A DNA stretch of 64,000 bases, taken from the NCBI RefSeq assembly GCF_003003795.1, contig NZ_PVWK01000008.1:1-64000 (forward strand). Direction: 5' to 3'. The position numbers were made by a program, and so were the translations under genes. Below, piece after piece: positions 63,771 through 64,000 of this stretch (within the stretch, counting starts at the first letter, position 1; each line of letters opens with the position of its first letter). The DNA is from Stenomitos frigidus ULC18. GTDB lineage: Bacteria > Cyanobacteriota > Cyanobacteriia > Leptolyngbyales > Leptolyngbyaceae. The notes under the pieces were generated by a model. It did not search any database, was not told the origin of the DNA, and saw only the letters and a list, made by a program, of their open reading frames with translations.

Positions 63771-64000
63771 TCAACGTCCTCTTTCTGACAGCCAATAACC
63801 CAATGTGATGCCACAAAAGCTGGCGATCAGGTCTATGGCATCCAGCGTGCGATTGGGTGAGAAGGTCTGTAGCAGTTCTTCGGTCACTGTCCCGATCGCA
63901 AAGAGCAAGGGAAACAGTGGCACTGCGATCGTCAACAGGTTGACTCGGCGATACCCCAACACTCGATGACCCAAATACGCAGCAACGCCATAGAGGACAA
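63771..64000 (-). CDS. VanZ-like membrane protein, C-terminal part (runs off the window)
   Basis: The visible 75 or so codons read LYGVAAYLGHRVLGYRRVNLLTIAVPLFPLLFAIGTVTEELLQTFSPNRTLDAIDLIASFCGITLGYWLSERGR. The segment EELLQTFSPNRTLDAIDLIASFCGITLGY is characteristic of the VanZ fold: a membrane helix, the E.xQ....R..d..D...N..G pattern and a last helix. The frame is open to the window edge, so the true start lies beyond 64000. The function is unknown in cyanobacteria. Confidence 0.8.
   Translation of the reverse strand, partial: VLYGVAAYLGHRVLGYRRVNLLTIAVPLFPLLFAIGTVTEELLQTFSPNRTLDAIDLIASFCGITLGYWLSERGR

Overview
The window looks like a chromosomal segment of a cyanobacterium, probably of the Leptolyngbya/Oscillatoriales kind. 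The palindrome GCGATCGC and its core GATCG (HIP1) recur throughout. Genes typical of the phylum are present: a cyclophilin of the CYP38 type, the efp-accB pair, a Fed2/FdC2-like ferredoxin, a cyanobacterial PTPA-CTERM protein, phosphoketolase, and orthocaspase and CHAT proteins. Seven-base G-rich tandem repeats (STRR type) and several palindromic repeat families also occur. The species cannot be named from sequence alone, but dnaE is a single unsplit gene without an intein, which excludes the many cyanobacteria with a split dnaE.

Layout. 0-6 kb: a class-I amidotransferase-like hydrolase, relics of a two-partner-secretion exoprotein and an HlyD protein, a YCII/ECF42 sigma-factor pair, thiL, a Rpn/DUF4351 gene broken by one stop codon, and an ArsR regulator. 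6-20 kb: accB and efp, the cyclophilin, dnaE, a PTPA-CTERM protein, trxA divergent from a second ArsR gene, a dicarboxylate symporter, and a small amide-hydrolysis operon (allophanate-hydrolase C-terminal domain, AtzG-like, AtzE). 20-31 kb: a DNA glycosylase, two large transporters, a PadR regulator with a perfect palindrome upstream, a PhyH/aldo-keto reductase pair, a response regulator, short-form hisG and a LivF-type ATPase. 31-36 kb: a ferredoxin, hisZ, a DnaJ-TPR protein, an inositol-phosphatase, a nuclease lipoprotein and a Fed2-like ferredoxin, all on the minus strand, followed by tRNA-Ser(GGA).

36.4-45.2 kb is the accessory region. It holds an exported TPR-CHAT protein broken by an apparent one-base deletion, a Tat-type caspase/DUF4384 protein, a Uma2 nuclease, an antitoxin whose PIN toxin is reduced to about 20 codons, a 74-bp direct repeat, a TPR membrane protein and a FecR-like/TPR exported protein. 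It ends at 45181 with a block of five repeats that strongly resembles the right end of a type V-K CRISPR-associated transposon (CAST). No transposase, cas12k or left end is visible, so the region can be read as a decayed element whose cargo is a caspase/CHAT module.

45-64 kb: xylB, an unknown protein, a ChaN-like protein, rpmI-rplT, a periplasmic binding protein, a TPR protein, proS, a DUF2993 protein, a GerMN protein, a 32-codon membrane ORF, phosphoketolase, a NACHT NTPase, an FAD oxidoreductase, a small conserved protein and the end of a VanZ-like gene that runs off the window.

All calls come from reading the translations. No database search was possible, and comparisons with named families or elements rest on memory.
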